Notes under the pieces: model-generated
What the model was told of the DNA's origin: nothing
Database searches by the model: none
What the model saw: the letters and a program-made list of their open reading frames with translations, nothing else
Program-made: the position numbers and the translations under genes
DNA from: an uncultured Porphyromonadaceae bacterium
Lineage (GTDB): Bacteria; Bacteroidota; Bacteroidia; Bacteroidales; Porphyromonadaceae
NCBI GenBank assembly: GCA_947253625.1
Contig: CAMYAB010000001.1
Location: 372,001 to 436,000, forward strand
Reading direction: 5' to 3'
Length of the DNA: 64,000 nt
In this document: positions 33,115-42,226 of the stretch, one piece after another
Position numbering within the stretch: the stretch's first letter is position 1
How the letters are laid out: every line of letters starts with the position of its first letter

Positions 33115-34620
33115 ATGCCACATCTACGACCTATACAATACCTACGATCCCTGACACTGACAGCTATCCTCTTTTTGGGGGTTCACAGCGCATGGGCACA
33201 GGAAGATGAGATCCCACCACTCCCCATGGACCCCGAAGCCGTGACCGGCACACTTGACAACGGTCTCAGCTACATTATCCGACGAAACACCACCTCACCC
33301 GGACGGGCAGACCTGACCTTTGCGGTCAAAGTAGGCTCTAGCGTGGAAAGAGCAGACGAGGCCGGCTTTTCCAACCTCTTGTCTCAGATGGTGCTACAGG
33401 GGACAAAACGTCACACGGCGACAGAGCTTGCAGCGTTTTTTTCGGCCAGGGGGTTGTCACTGGACCAAGGAGTCAAGGCCACAGTCACCTACGACGAGAC
33501 CCTATACACCATACACGACTTCCCAACCGGTGGGCAGGATGACCTAAGCGACCTACTGGGAGTCATCAGGGGCTGGAGCAACGAGCTAGTGCTCGACTCG
33601 CATAGCGTAGAGGAGGTCTGCCAAAAAATTATTGGCGAAATCGAGGCCGGGGATAGCGCTGAATCTCGTATCCGCTCCACGATACTGGAGCGTGTCCTCC
33701 CTATAGACCATCCATACGGCTTGCACACTCCGGTAGGCAACCCCAAGGTCCTCCGATCCTTTTCCTACCAAAGTTTGCGAGACTTTTATGCCAAGTGGTA
33801 CCGTCCCGACCTACAGGGAATAATCGTCGTGGGCGATATTGATCCCCGGAAAGTGGAGCGTAGGCTAAAGGCCACCTTTGGCAACATCCCCGAGCCCAAC
33901 ACCACTATAGAGCGCACCTATCCGGAAGTCCCCGAGCACCATGAGCCCAATGCCATCGTCATCACCGACCGAGGCATCCAAAACACAACCCTCCTGATCA
34001 GCTGGGCACACACTGCGGCACCGGCAGAGATCAAGGCCTCCGCAGCCGGACTCCTCATGGACTACAACACCCAGATGATCAGTATGATGATGGAGGCAAG
34101 GCTCCAAAAACTGATCGGATCAAGCAACTCACCAATCCTACAAGCAAACTTTAGGTACACCCCTTTTTTGGACATCGCCATGACAGAAGATGCCTACACC
34201 CTCAGAGTGACAGCAGAGGGAACCAGATACCAAAAAGCTCTTGAGACAACAGTCCGAATGATACGGCAGACTCTGGAGAAGGGGTTTTCGGAGACAGAGT
34301 ATCGAGAGGCAGAGAGCAAGCTACTGGAGCGCGTCAAGGGCTTCGTCGCCGATGAACACTTGGCCAACAGTGCACTGGCAAAACGCTACACCAACTACTT
34401 CACCCGAGGAGGCTACGCACCCGGAGTGGATCTCCAGAGTCAACTACTCTCCGCCATCGCAGAGCAGGTGACCCTAGAGACGGTCAACAAAAACTTCCGA
34501 CTACTGGTCAACGACAAGCAAAGCCTAACCATCGTTGTGGTCCTACCCCAAAAGCGCGGAATGGCCATCCCGTCCGGCAACACCGTACTTCGGCAGTTTG
34601 GGCGCGCCTTTCACCGATAA
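33115..34620 (+). CDS. M16-family peptidase homologue lacking the zinc/catalytic motif
   Basis: A 501-residue exported protein with a signal peptide (LTLTAILFLGVHSAWAQ). Residues ~45-260 form an M16 domain (LDNGLSYIIRRN; DETLYTIHDFP; IVVGDIDPRKVERRLKATFGNIP), followed by a second M16-like half to the end. The catalytic motif HFLEH, normally in GLAHFLEHM, reads GFSNLLSQM here: His, Glu and His become Asn87, Ser90 and Gln91. The distal Glu (IIGEIEAGDS) survives. It is about half the ~940 residues of PqqL-type M16B proteins. It is therefore probably non-proteolytic, perhaps a partner subunit, but no active partner is adjacent. Confidence 0.88.
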   Translation: MPHLRPIQYLRSLTLTAILFLGVHSAWAQEDEIPPLPMDPEAVTGTLDNGLSYIIRRNTTSPGRADLTFAVKVGSSVERADEAGFSNLLSQMVLQGTKRHTATELAAFFSARGLSLDQGVKATVTYDETLYTIHDFPTGGQDDLSDLLGVIRGWSNELVLDSHSVEEVCQKIIGEIEAGDSAESRIRSTILERVLPIDHPYGLHTPVGNPKVLRSFSYQSLRDFYAKWYRPDLQGIIVVGDIDPRKVERRLKATFGNIPEPNTTIERTYPEVPEHHEPNAIVITDRGIQNTTLLISWAHTAAPAEIKASAAGLLMDYNTQMISMMMEARLQKLIGSSNSPILQANFRYTPFLDIAMTEDAYTLRVTAEGTRYQKALETTVRMIRQTLEKGFSETEYREAESKLLERVKGFVADEHLANSALAKRYTNYFTRGGYAPGVDLQSQLLSAIAEQVTLETVNKNFRLLVNDKQSLTIVVVLPQKRGMAIPSGNTVLRQFGRAFHR

Positions 34621-34648
34621 CTCCGGTCAAGGCCTACAGCTGCAAACA

Positions 34649-34692
34649 AAAATATAGGCGGAGAGCTTGTACGCTCCCCGCCTATATTTTTG
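34649..34692. terminator. Bidirectional terminator between M16-like and GH130 genes
   Basis: AAAAATATAGGCGG pairs with CCGCCTATATTTTT across an inner GAGC/GCTC stem. A-rich and T-rich ends on both strands suit the two convergent genes. Confidence 0.88.
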
Positions 34693-34718
34693 CACATCAA
34701 GGGCAAAAGCAACCCTCG

Positions 34719-35717
34719 CTATAGGATGCTTGTCTCCTTGGTAAACGCTATGATCTCATCAATGTACCCAAAAGCCAGCCCCGTAACCGTATCCGCACAT
34801 CCGTAGTACACAGCGATACGCTTGCTCTCCGGATCATGCAACGCAGCGCAAGGAAACGTGACATTGGGGACATCCCCCACACACTCATAGTACTCCTGTG
34901 GCGAAATAAGGTAAGGACCACTGCGAGCCAAAACCTCCCAAGGCTTCTCCAAGTCCAGCAAAGCAGAGCCAAAACTGTAGACATAGCCATTGGCACTGCG
35001 AAGCACGCCGTGATAAATCATCAGCCACCCCTCCGAAGTCTCTATGGGGATAGGTCCGGCACCAATCTTCAGGCACTGCCAAGCACTATCCTCAAAGGCG
35101 GCAGGAGCCATCACATGCCTGTGACGCCCCCAGTACTCAAGGTCAGGAGACTCGGAGTAAAAGATATCCCCAAACGGAGTATGCCCATTGTCACTCGGGC
35201 GGCTCAGCATCGCATAGTTGCCATTGATCCGGCGGGGAAACATCACCCCATTCCTATTGAAAGGCAAAAAAGCATTTTCCAGCTGATGAAAAGTCTTGAA
35301 GTCCTTGGTCCAAGCCACCCCTATAGTGGGTCCATGGTAGCCATTGCACCAGGTCACGATGTAGCGGTCATCGATGAAGGCAACCCGAGGATCATAGCCA
35401 TACACCCACTCTCCTATCTCAGCATCCCGGCACTCAAACTCTATCTTATTCTCCTCAATGTCCCACTTGAGACCATCCTTGCTAAACCCCACATGCAGGC
35501 GCATGCGTCGATTGGTGTCGTCGCAACGAAAAACCCCGGCATAGCCATCGCCAAAGGGGACAACAGCACTATTGAAGATACTGTTGCTGGTCCTCAACGC
35601 ATTTCGCCGGATCACCGGGTTCTCGGTATAGCGCCACATGACCTCCTTACACCCTTCCGGGCGATCTTGCCAGGGCATATTGGGGAGTGCCCCACCGTGG
35701 ATGATTAGTTTACTCAT
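34719..35717 (-). CDS. GH130 beta-mannoside phosphorylase
   Basis: A 332-residue cytosolic five-bladed propeller enzyme. The text MPWQDRPEGCKEVMWRYTENPVI and SNSIFNSAVVPFGDGYAGVFR, then GYDPRVAFIDDRYIVTWCNGYHGPTIG and the phosphate-binding RPSDNGHTPFGDI/ MIYHGV blocks, match GH130 proteins of the Bacteroides N-glycan type, which phosphorolyse beta-1,4-mannosyl-N-acetylglucosamine. Substrate is inferred from this resemblance, not proven. The MFS transporter 35 bp upstream on the same strand probably imports the disaccharide. No signal peptide. Confidence 0.9.
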   Translation of the reverse strand: MSKLIIHGGALPNMPWQDRPEGCKEVMWRYTENPVIRRNALRTSNSIFNSAVVPFGDGYAGVFRCDDTNRRMRLHVGFSKDGLKWDIEENKIEFECRDAEIGEWVYGYDPRVAFIDDRYIVTWCNGYHGPTIGVAWTKDFKTFHQLENAFLPFNRNGVMFPRRINGNYAMLSRPSDNGHTPFGDIFYSESPDLEYWGRHRHVMAPAAFEDSAWQCLKIGAGPIPIETSEGWLMIYHGVLRSANGYVYSFGSALLDLEKPWEVLARSGPYLISPQEYYECVGDVPNVTFPCAALHDPESKRIAVYYGCADTVTGLAFGYIDEIIAFTKETSIL

Positions 35718-35752
35718 TATTCAGATTTTGCTTTAGTTGGTTGGAAAAATAT

Positions 35753-37060
35753 TTATTTCGAAATCTTAGCTCCGTTTTGGTCGTACGTAAAAGGCACAAT
35801 CTTGGCACAAATGATACCCGGTATCGCCAGCAACACAGCGATCAAGAAAAAAGTCTTGTACCCGACAGCGTCACTGATAAAGCCACTCATCATCCCGGGA
35901 ATCATTACGCTGAGGTTCATCAGACTATTGGCAATCGCATAGTGCGCCATCTGATGAGGTCCCGGAGCCACCTGCTGCATCATGAAAAGGCTCAGCCCCA
36001 CAAAACCAAAGCCGTAGCCAAACTGCTCAAAAGCAATGCCCGTGGCAACCCACACCTCGTCCACAGGTGCCATTTGCGCAAATAAGAAAAAGACAATGAA
36101 AGGGATATTAAAGATCAGTGCCAGCACAAAAAGGACATTCTTCAAGCCAAAGTAACGGATGAAGTAGCCACTCAGGATACTGCCAAAGATGAAGCAAGCG
36201 GTACCTATAGTGCCATAAAAGAGCCCGAACTTCTCATTCGTCAGACCAATGCCACCGACTGCGATATCGGCTTTCAAAAAAAGAGGCGCCACCTTGATGG
36301 CCAAACCCTCCGTAAAACGGTAGAGCAATATGAATACCAAATAGTACCAGATGTACTTTTTCTCAAAAAAAGAGCGAAAAATATCCAGAAACTCCCGCAT
36401 CGCCTCCCGCATCGTCCGGGACCGACCGGCCTCTTGAGCCACCCTCAAACGCCCCGGCAGGACAAAAAAGTGGTACACAGCCATACACAGCATGATCACC
36501 CCACCAAGTGCAAAAACCACACGCCAAGCATTGAGGACACCCATATCGACACTCATCAGCCCCACCAAGTAGACCAAGCCCCCCTTGGCCAAAATCTTGG
36601 CCAGGTTATAAAAAGCCCCCTGCCAACCTATATACTCACTCTGCTCATCAGCGGCAAGCTCAGCCATATAGGTACCATCACCGGCGATGTCATGGATCGA
36701 GCCGGAGAGAGCCATGATCGCCAAGAGCACCAAGGTGATCGTAAAAAAGTCGGAGAGACCAAGACTGGCACAGACCACCCCGAGGACCACCGATGAGATC
36801 AGCTCCGTGGCAAAAACATACCGTTTCTTGGTCCCCACCAGCTCCATGATGGGGCTAAACAAAGGCTTTAGGCTCCAAGGCAAAACCAAAAGCGAAGTCC
36901 AAAAAGCTATCTGGGCATCCGAAATCCCAAGATCCTTGAAAGCCAACACCGATACATCCGATATCAGGACATACGGCAATCCCATACTGAAGTAGACTGT
37001 TGCCACCCACAGTATGGGACTAATCTTTTTACTGCGAGGAGTGAGCGAATCTGTCGTCAT
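35753..37060 (-). CDS. MFS transporter, likely glycan disaccharide importer
   Basis: A 435-residue transporter with 12 predicted spans. N-terminus ISPILWVATVYFSMGLPYVLISDVSVLAFKDLGI and SLKPLFSPIMELVGTKKRYV resemble AmpG-type and Bacteroides sugar-MFS carriers. The charged inter-domain loop holds RLRVAQEAGRSRTMREAMREF. It is transcribed together with the GH130 phosphorylase, so it probably brings in the mannosyl-GlcNAc-type substrate. Start at 37060 gives a short polar N-tail (TTDSLTPRSKK). Confidence 0.9.
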   Translation of the reverse strand: MTTDSLTPRSKKISPILWVATVYFSMGLPYVLISDVSVLAFKDLGISDAQIAFWTSLLVLPWSLKPLFSPIMELVGTKKRYVFATELISSVVLGVVCASLGLSDFFTITLVLLAIMALSGSIHDIAGDGTYMAELAADEQSEYIGWQGAFYNLAKILAKGGLVYLVGLMSVDMGVLNAWRVVFALGGVIMLCMAVYHFFVLPGRLRVAQEAGRSRTMREAMREFLDIFRSFFEKKYIWYYLVFILLYRFTEGLAIKVAPLFLKADIAVGGIGLTNEKFGLFYGTIGTACFIFGSILSGYFIRYFGLKNVLFVLALIFNIPFIVFFLFAQMAPVDEVWVATGIAFEQFGYGFGFVGLSLFMMQQVAPGPHQMAHYAIANSLMNLSVMIPGMMSGFISDAVGYKTFFLIAVLLAIPGIICAKIVPFTYDQNGAKISK

Positions 37061-37226
37061 CCGTTTCGTTGCTTATGCGTATCACTTACATTGTCCCCCT
37101 CACCGCTCCAAAGATACACAAAAGATGCACATACTTGCCCACCGGATCGGAACACCATCCGGGAAGCAGCGACACCGGTGGAGGAGAGAATTCCGACCCA
37201 GAGGTGATCAAAAAGTACACCCCTCG

Positions 37227-37476
37227 GTATCAAAAGTCCTCCCTATGTACTTCCAAACTATTTTCCCCGGTCGAAAAACTCAAAATCACTATGTGATTTG
37301 TTCAAATCACTGAGTGATTTCTTCGCGTCACAGTGTGATTTGAAGAAATCACTTAGTGATTTTATCTTTTCCTCGGACATACGCACCTTTTTCTCCGACC
37401 TCATCATCTTTTTCTCCCGTCCAAAATTGTCCTCCGAAAGGCCCGAAGCCCTTCACGACCTTCCCGCCACGAGCCC
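37227..37476 (+). repeat. Dispersed intergenic element, copy 2
   Basis: About 250 bp aligned end to end with 11509-11750, with the same order: CTATGTACTTCCAAACTATT, CGGTCGAAAAACT, a four-unit palindrome array, GGACATA, CCTTTTTCTCCGACCTC, AAAATTGTC. It lies in the divergent 538-bp gap between the MFS gene and mlaE and has no transposase or target duplication that I can see. The orientation is the same as copy 1. The rest of the gap contains a TATATTTG box near 37540. Confidence 0.8.
37283..37362 (+). repeat. 21-bp tandem palindromic array inside element copy 2
   Basis: TCAC begins at 37286, 37307, 37328 and 37349: an exact 21-bp period. Palindromes: TCACTATGTGA, TCACTGAGTGA, TCACAGTGTGA, TCACTTAGTGA. 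In units 2 and 4 the inner pair is T:A (TCACT/AGTGA) where copy 1 has A:T (TCACA/TGTGA), a compensated difference. Confidence 0.88.
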
Positions 37477-37539
37477 CAAATGCTCAGCCCACAGGAGGGG
37501 AGGTCAGCAAGTGAAGGTGCGACTTTCGCCACAAAAGGG

Positions 37540-37547
37540 TATATTTG
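37540..37547 (+). promoter_or_regulatory. -7 box for the mlaE operon
   Basis: TATATTTG matches TAnnTTTG, 52 bp before the mlaE start. No -33 TTTG at the usual distance. Confidence 0.5.
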
Positions 37548-37598
37548 TACATTAGTGTGCGTATGATTCCACACCCTACTTGGATGACAAAAGAGTAA

Positions 37599-38342
37599 AT
37601 GAGGAGCTATATCGAACCGGTCGGACGTTACATCGTCCTCCTTGGCAGGGTTTTTAGGATCCCTCGGAGCTGGAGTATGTTCTTTCGCGAGTTAGTTCGT
37701 GAGGTGCACTTCCAGGGGGTTGGGTCGCTCTGGATCGTGATGCTCGTGTCGTTTTTCATCGGTGCAGTCATCACCATACAGCTGGGGATCAATGTGACCA
37801 CTCCTCTGGTCCCCAAGTTCATCATGGGCTACTCAGCCCGCGAGATCATAGTATTGGAGTTTTCGAGTACGATCATGTGCATGATCTTGGCCGGCAAATG
37901 TGGTAGCAGTATCGCCAGCGAGATCGGGACCATGCGGGTGACAGAGCAGATCGATGCCATGAATATCATGGGGGTCAATGCAGCCAACTACATTATCCTC
38001 CCCAAGGTAATAGGGATGATGCTCTTTGTACCCATCCTGGTGGTTGTCAGCATGTTTGTCGGGATATTGGGGGGGTATCTCGGAGCTCTGATTACTCCGG
38101 AGATTCCTCTGACAGAGTTTATCTCCGGCTTGCAGCTAAACTTTCGTGAGTCACGCATCCTCTACTCGATCACCAAGGGTGAGGTCTATGTCTTTTTCAT
38201 CACGACAATCAGTGCCTACTTTGGGTACACCGTGGATGGTGGTGCTCTGGAGGTAGGCGAGTCCACGACCAAAGCGGTCGTGTACAGCAATGTTGCCATA
38301 CTCGTCAGCGACCTAGTCCTGACCCAACTACTACTGACATGA
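37599..38342 (+). CDS. mlaE: MlaE-family lipid ABC transporter permease
   Basis: A 247-residue inner-membrane permease of the Mla phospholipid system. It begins with an amphipathic stretch (WSMFFRELVREVHFQGVGSLWIVML) and has about five spans. Family blocks: FIGAVITIQLGINV, LEFSSTIMCMILAGKCGSSIASEIGTMRVTEQIDAMNIMGVN. The stop overlaps the mlaF start (ATGA). The MCE-domain partner MlaD is not next door. Confidence 0.94.
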   Translation: MRSYIEPVGRYIVLLGRVFRIPRSWSMFFRELVREVHFQGVGSLWIVMLVSFFIGAVITIQLGINVTTPLVPKFIMGYSAREIIVLEFSSTIMCMILAGKCGSSIASEIGTMRVTEQIDAMNIMGVNAANYIILPKVIGMMLFVPILVVVSMFVGILGGYLGALITPEIPLTEFISGLQLNFRESRILYSITKGEVYVFFITTISAYFGYTVDGGALEVGESTTKAVVYSNVAILVSDLVLTQLLLT

Positions 38343-39067
38343 TTCAGGCGAAAGGGTTGCAAAAGCAGTTTGGCGACAAAGCCGTACTCTGTGGTGTGGA
38401 TGCCACATTTGACAGAGGAGAGTGCTCACTGATCATAGGCAAGAGTGGTGCCGGAAAGACGGTTTTGCTCAAGTGCTTGGTTGGGCTGGAGACGCCGGAC
38501 GAGGGGCAGGTACTCTATGACGGCCAAGACCTGCTGAGGATGAATGCCGGGCGGGAGTCCAAGCTCCGACAGGAGATGGGGATGCTCTTTCAGGGCTCGG
38601 CACTCTTTGACAGCATGAGTATTTTTGACAACGTACTCTTCCCGCTTGCAATGTTTAGCCCCCTCAAGCGCCGCGACCGGAACGCACGTGTGAAGGAGTG
38701 CCTAAACCGAGTCCAACTGTGGGATGCTCGCTACAAGTTTCCGGACGAGATCAGCGGGGGAATGAAAAAACGCACCGCCATAGCCCGAGCCATCGTAATG
38801 AGTCCAAAATATCTGTTTTGCGATGAGCCGACCAGTGGACTGGACCCCGAGACCAGCAAAGTGATTGATGCGCTGCTCAAGGAAATCACCACCGAAAACA
38901 GTATCACCACAATCATCAACACCCACGACATGAACTCAGTGAAAAACATCGGCGACAAAGTGATCTTTCTCAACGATGGCAAGGTATCGTGGGAGGGACG
39001 AGGGGTAGACATCGAACACTCAGACAATAAGCCACTAAAGGACTTTGTATTCATCAGCCAACTGTAA
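38339..39067 (+). CDS. mlaF: MlaF-family lipid ABC transporter ATPase
   Basis: A 242-residue ABC ATPase that powers MlaE. Walker A GKSGAGKTVLLK, Q-loop MLFQGSALFDSMSIFDNV, signature ISGGMKKRTAIARAIVM, Walker B YLFCDEPTSGLDP, and the switch His in INTHDMNS. It overlaps mlaE by 4 bp. glnS follows after 25 bp and may share the transcript. Confidence 0.95.
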   Translation: MIQAKGLQKQFGDKAVLCGVDATFDRGECSLIIGKSGAGKTVLLKCLVGLETPDEGQVLYDGQDLLRMNAGRESKLRQEMGMLFQGSALFDSMSIFDNVLFPLAMFSPLKRRDRNARVKECLNRVQLWDARYKFPDEISGGMKKRTAIARAIVMSPKYLFCDEPTSGLDPETSKVIDALLKEITTENSITTIINTHDMNSVKNIGDKVIFLNDGKVSWEGRGVDIEHSDNKPLKDFVFISQL

Positions 39068-39092
39068 CACCAAATATAAGTAAGACAACGAG

Positions 39093-40784
39093 ATGACCGA
39101 GGAGACAAAAAAAACCGAGAAGTCGCTCAACTTCATCGAGCAAATAGTGGAGGATGACCTTCGAAATGGTCTAAACGATGGACGCATCCAGACACGATTT
39201 CCACCGGAGCCCAACGGCTACCTACACATAGGTCACGCCAAAGCTATCTGTATCGACTTTGGAATCGCACAAAAGTACGGAGGGACGTGCAACCTAAGGT
39301 TTGATGACACCAACCCTGTCAAGGAGGATGTGGAGTACACCAATGCCATCATGGAAGATATCAAGTGGCTCGGCTTTGAGTGGAACCACGTCTATCACGC
39401 ATCGGACTACTTTGATCAGCTATACGACTTTGCCGTAGATCTGATCAAGCGTGGCTTGGCCTACGTCGATGAGCAAACCTCCGAGCAAATCGCCGCACAG
39501 AAAGGGACGCTCACCGAGCCGGGAATAGAGAGTCCCTATCGAAACAGACCGGTAGAGGAGAACCTAGCCCTCTTTGAAAGGATGAAACAAGGAGAATTTC
39601 CGGACGGAGCAATGACTCTGAGGGCAAAGATTGACATGGGGCACTCCAACATGCACTTCCGCGACCCGATCATCTACCGCATCATGCACCACCCACACCA
39701 CCGTACCGGCACAAAGTGGAAGGTATATCCCATGTACGACTTTGCTCACGGCCAGAGTGACTACTTTGAGGGAGTGACCCACTCCATCTGCACCCTGGAG
39801 TTTGTCGTCCACAGACCACTGTACGACTACTTCATAGATTTGCTAAAGACGGACGACTACAGGCCGAGGCAGTATGAGTTTAACCGCCTAAACATCACCC
39901 ACACGATGATGAGCAAGCGAAAACTCCTAGAGCTGGTACAACGCAAGATCGTCCACGGGTGGGATGACCCTCGGATGCCCACGCTGGTGGGATTGAGGCG
40001 GAGAGGCTATACGCCGGAGAGCATCCGCAACTTCATCGACGCCATCGGGTACACCAAGTACGAGGGGACCGTGGATGTCGAGCTACTGGAGCACACCGTG
40101 CGCGAAGACCTCAATAAGCGTGCACTCCGCACCTCCGTAGTCCTGGATCCGATAAAGCTGGTGATCACCAACTACCCCGAAGACCAAGAGGAAGCCATGA
40201 CAGCAGTGGACAACCCCGAGGATCCGGAGACAAAGACACACGAGATCGTATTTGGACGAGAACTCTGGATCGAGCGCGAGGACTTTATGGAAGATGCACC
40301 AAAGAAGTACTTCCGCCTAACCCCCGGCAGAGAAGTCCGACTGAGGTGTGCCTACATCGTGAAGTGCACCGGGTGTGTGAAAGACGCAGATGGCAACATC
40401 ATCGAAGTACACGCTGAGTACGACCCCGATACCCGCACCGGTATGCCGGGTGCCTCTCGTAAGGTAAAGGGGACCATTCACTGGGTAAACGTCAAGCATG
40501 CCATCCCCACAGAGCTACGCTTGTACGACAAGCTTTTCCTCTCGGAGAATCCAGCCGAGGAGAAGTACGATGACCTCCAAGACTTGGTCAACCCTGACAG
40601 CGAGCAGATCATACCCACCGCCTATGCAGAAGAGTGGCTCAAGGAGGCAAAAGTAGGCGATCACTACCAGTTTGTCCGAAAAGGCTACTTCGTGAAAGAC
40701 AAAGACAGCTCGGTCGAAAAACCGGTATTTGTACAGACCGTGACGCTGAAAGACAGCTGGAAAAAAGAACAAAATAACAAGTAA
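39093..40784 (+). CDS. glnS: Glutaminyl-tRNA synthetase
   Basis: Class I synthetase charging tRNA-Gln directly with glutamine. It has 563 residues, full length. HIGH motif in PPEPNGYLHIGHAKAICIDFG, the LRFDDTNPVKEDVEYTNAI block, ICTLEFVVHRPLYDYFIDLL, and the KMSKS equivalent MMSKRKLLELV. The C-terminal two beta-barrel anticodon-binding domains span residues ~345-560. Its presence suggests the organism does not rely on the Gat amidotransferase for Gln-tRNA. It may be co-transcribed with mlaEF. Confidence 0.97.
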   Translation: MTEETKKTEKSLNFIEQIVEDDLRNGLNDGRIQTRFPPEPNGYLHIGHAKAICIDFGIAQKYGGTCNLRFDDTNPVKEDVEYTNAIMEDIKWLGFEWNHVYHASDYFDQLYDFAVDLIKRGLAYVDEQTSEQIAAQKGTLTEPGIESPYRNRPVEENLALFERMKQGEFPDGAMTLRAKIDMGHSNMHFRDPIIYRIMHHPHHRTGTKWKVYPMYDFAHGQSDYFEGVTHSICTLEFVVHRPLYDYFIDLLKTDDYRPRQYEFNRLNITHTMMSKRKLLELVQRKIVHGWDDPRMPTLVGLRRRGYTPESIRNFIDAIGYTKYEGTVDVELLEHTVREDLNKRALRTSVVLDPIKLVITNYPEDQEEAMTAVDNPEDPETKTHEIVFGRELWIEREDFMEDAPKKYFRLTPGREVRLRCAYIVKCTGCVKDADGNIIEVHAEYDPDTRTGMPGASRKVKGTIHWVNVKHAIPTELRLYDKLFLSENPAEEKYDDLQDLVNPDSEQIIPTAYAEEWLKEAKVGDHYQFVRKGYFVKDKDSSVEKPVFVQTVTLKDSWKKEQNNK

Positions 40785-40828
40785 CCCCAACCCGACCAAG
40801 CCTAATCCAAGGAGACAAGACTACCACA

Positions 40829-42208
40829 ATGTATAGATACACAAGAGATATCCTGTTGCTCCTGCTACTCGCATGTACCACCATCGCTCACGGACAAAAC
40901 AAAACCAACGTGATCGATGAGGTCGCATGGATAGTGGGAGACCAACCCATCCTTCGCTCCGATATTGAGCGACAGCGACTGTACTACGAGAGCATGGGGC
41001 AGCACTTTCCGGGCAATGCACGCTGCATTATCCCCGAGCAGATGGCCGTCCAAAAGCTCTTTTTGAACCAAGCGGAGATTGACAGCGTGCTGCCCAATGA
41101 ACAGATGGTCAACCAAGAGGTCAATCGCTGGCTCGAGTCTGTCACAGCTGAGCTTGGCGGACGTGACAAGGTCGAGGAGTACCTGGGACAACGCTACACA
41201 CAGATCAGAGAGGACCGTATGAAAGTCGTACGCGAGGAGTTTACCGTGATGCAAATGCAACGTCAATTGGTTGGCGAAATCGTGATAGCACCTAGCGAAG
41301 TCACTCGCTTTTACGACAAGGTGGACAAGGACTCCCTACCCTTTATTTCCCAAGCTGTCGAAGTACAGATCATCACCCTTACGCCCAAATTGTCAATGAC
41401 CGAGGTCGATCGGGTCAAAGCCAAGCTAGTGGACTTTACCAATCAGATAAATAGTGGCAAGATGTCTTTTGAGACTCTTGCTCGCCTTTACTCCGAAGAC
41501 AAAGCGACAGCGATGAAAGGTGGCGAGCTGGGATACCTAGGGCGCGCCGAACTGGAGCCGGAGTTTGCCAACGTGGCATTCAGCCTACGCGACCCCTCCA
41601 AAGTCTCCCGTATCGTCCAAACCAAGCGTGGCTATCACATTATCCAGCTGATTGACCGACGAGATGACCTGATCAATGTCCGTCACATCATGTTGCGCCC
41701 CAATGTTGATTTTGCTGAGCTTGACAAAACTACCGAACGACTAGACTCCATCGCCCACTTGATCCGGGTGGACAGTCTTGACTTTGGCACAGCCGCAATG
41801 TACTACTCGACCGACGAGGACACACGCCTCAGCAATGGACAAATGGTCAACGACAAGAGCCAGAGTAACCAATATGGCACCTCGCGCTTTCAACTCGAAG
41901 ACCTTCCCCAAGAGATCTCCTCCGTCGTTGCCAAACTAAAGGTGGGAGAAGTCTCCAAGCCTTTTAGGATGTACAACAAAAACAACAACGAGGTCATGGC
42001 CATTGTCCGACTAAAAGAGCGACACGAAGGACATCGGGCAAACGTAGTGGACGACTACCAAGTCGTGAAAAGTATCGTCGAGGCACGCAAACGAGCCGAA
42101 GTGCTAGATGAGTGGATACGCGAAAAGCAAAAAACCACCTACGTACGCATCAGCCCGGCGTATCGCGATTGTGACTTTCAATACCCCGGCTGGGTCCTCG
42201 ATAACTAA
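40829..42208 (+). CDS. surA: Periplasmic chaperone/peptidyl-prolyl isomerase, SurA type
   Basis: Escorts unfolded outer-membrane proteins across the periplasm to the BAM complex. The 459 residues start with a signal peptide (DILLLLLLACTTIAHGQ). The SurA-N chaperone helices follow (NVIDEVAWIVGDQPILRSDIERQR). A parvulin domain is clear at ~175-285 (SFETLARLYSEDKATAMKGGELGYLGRAELEPEFANVAFSL; GYHIIQLIDRR); the second PPIase repeat is more diverged (INVRHIMLRP; FGTAAMYYSTDE). First of a four-gene block with the OstA-like gene, a small membrane gene and mutL, an order seen across Bacteroidota. Confidence 0.9.
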   Translation: MYRYTRDILLLLLLACTTIAHGQNKTNVIDEVAWIVGDQPILRSDIERQRLYYESMGQHFPGNARCIIPEQMAVQKLFLNQAEIDSVLPNEQMVNQEVNRWLESVTAELGGRDKVEEYLGQRYTQIREDRMKVVREEFTVMQMQRQLVGEIVIAPSEVTRFYDKVDKDSLPFISQAVEVQIITLTPKLSMTEVDRVKAKLVDFTNQINSGKMSFETLARLYSEDKATAMKGGELGYLGRAELEPEFANVAFSLRDPSKVSRIVQTKRGYHIIQLIDRRDDLINVRHIMLRPNVDFAELDKTTERLDSIAHLIRVDSLDFGTAAMYYSTDEDTRLSNGQMVNDKSQSNQYGTSRFQLEDLPQEISSVVAKLKVGEVSKPFRMYNKNNNEVMAIVRLKERHEGHRANVVDDYQVVKSIVEARKRAEVLDEWIREKQKTTYVRISPAYRDCDFQYPGWVLDN

Positions 42209-42226
42209 CACATCGTACCCAAGCAG

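Noticed and set aside
34836..35708. 290-codon plus-strand frame opposite the GH130 gene
   Set aside because: Antisense shadow of a well-supported enzyme; no recognisable features.
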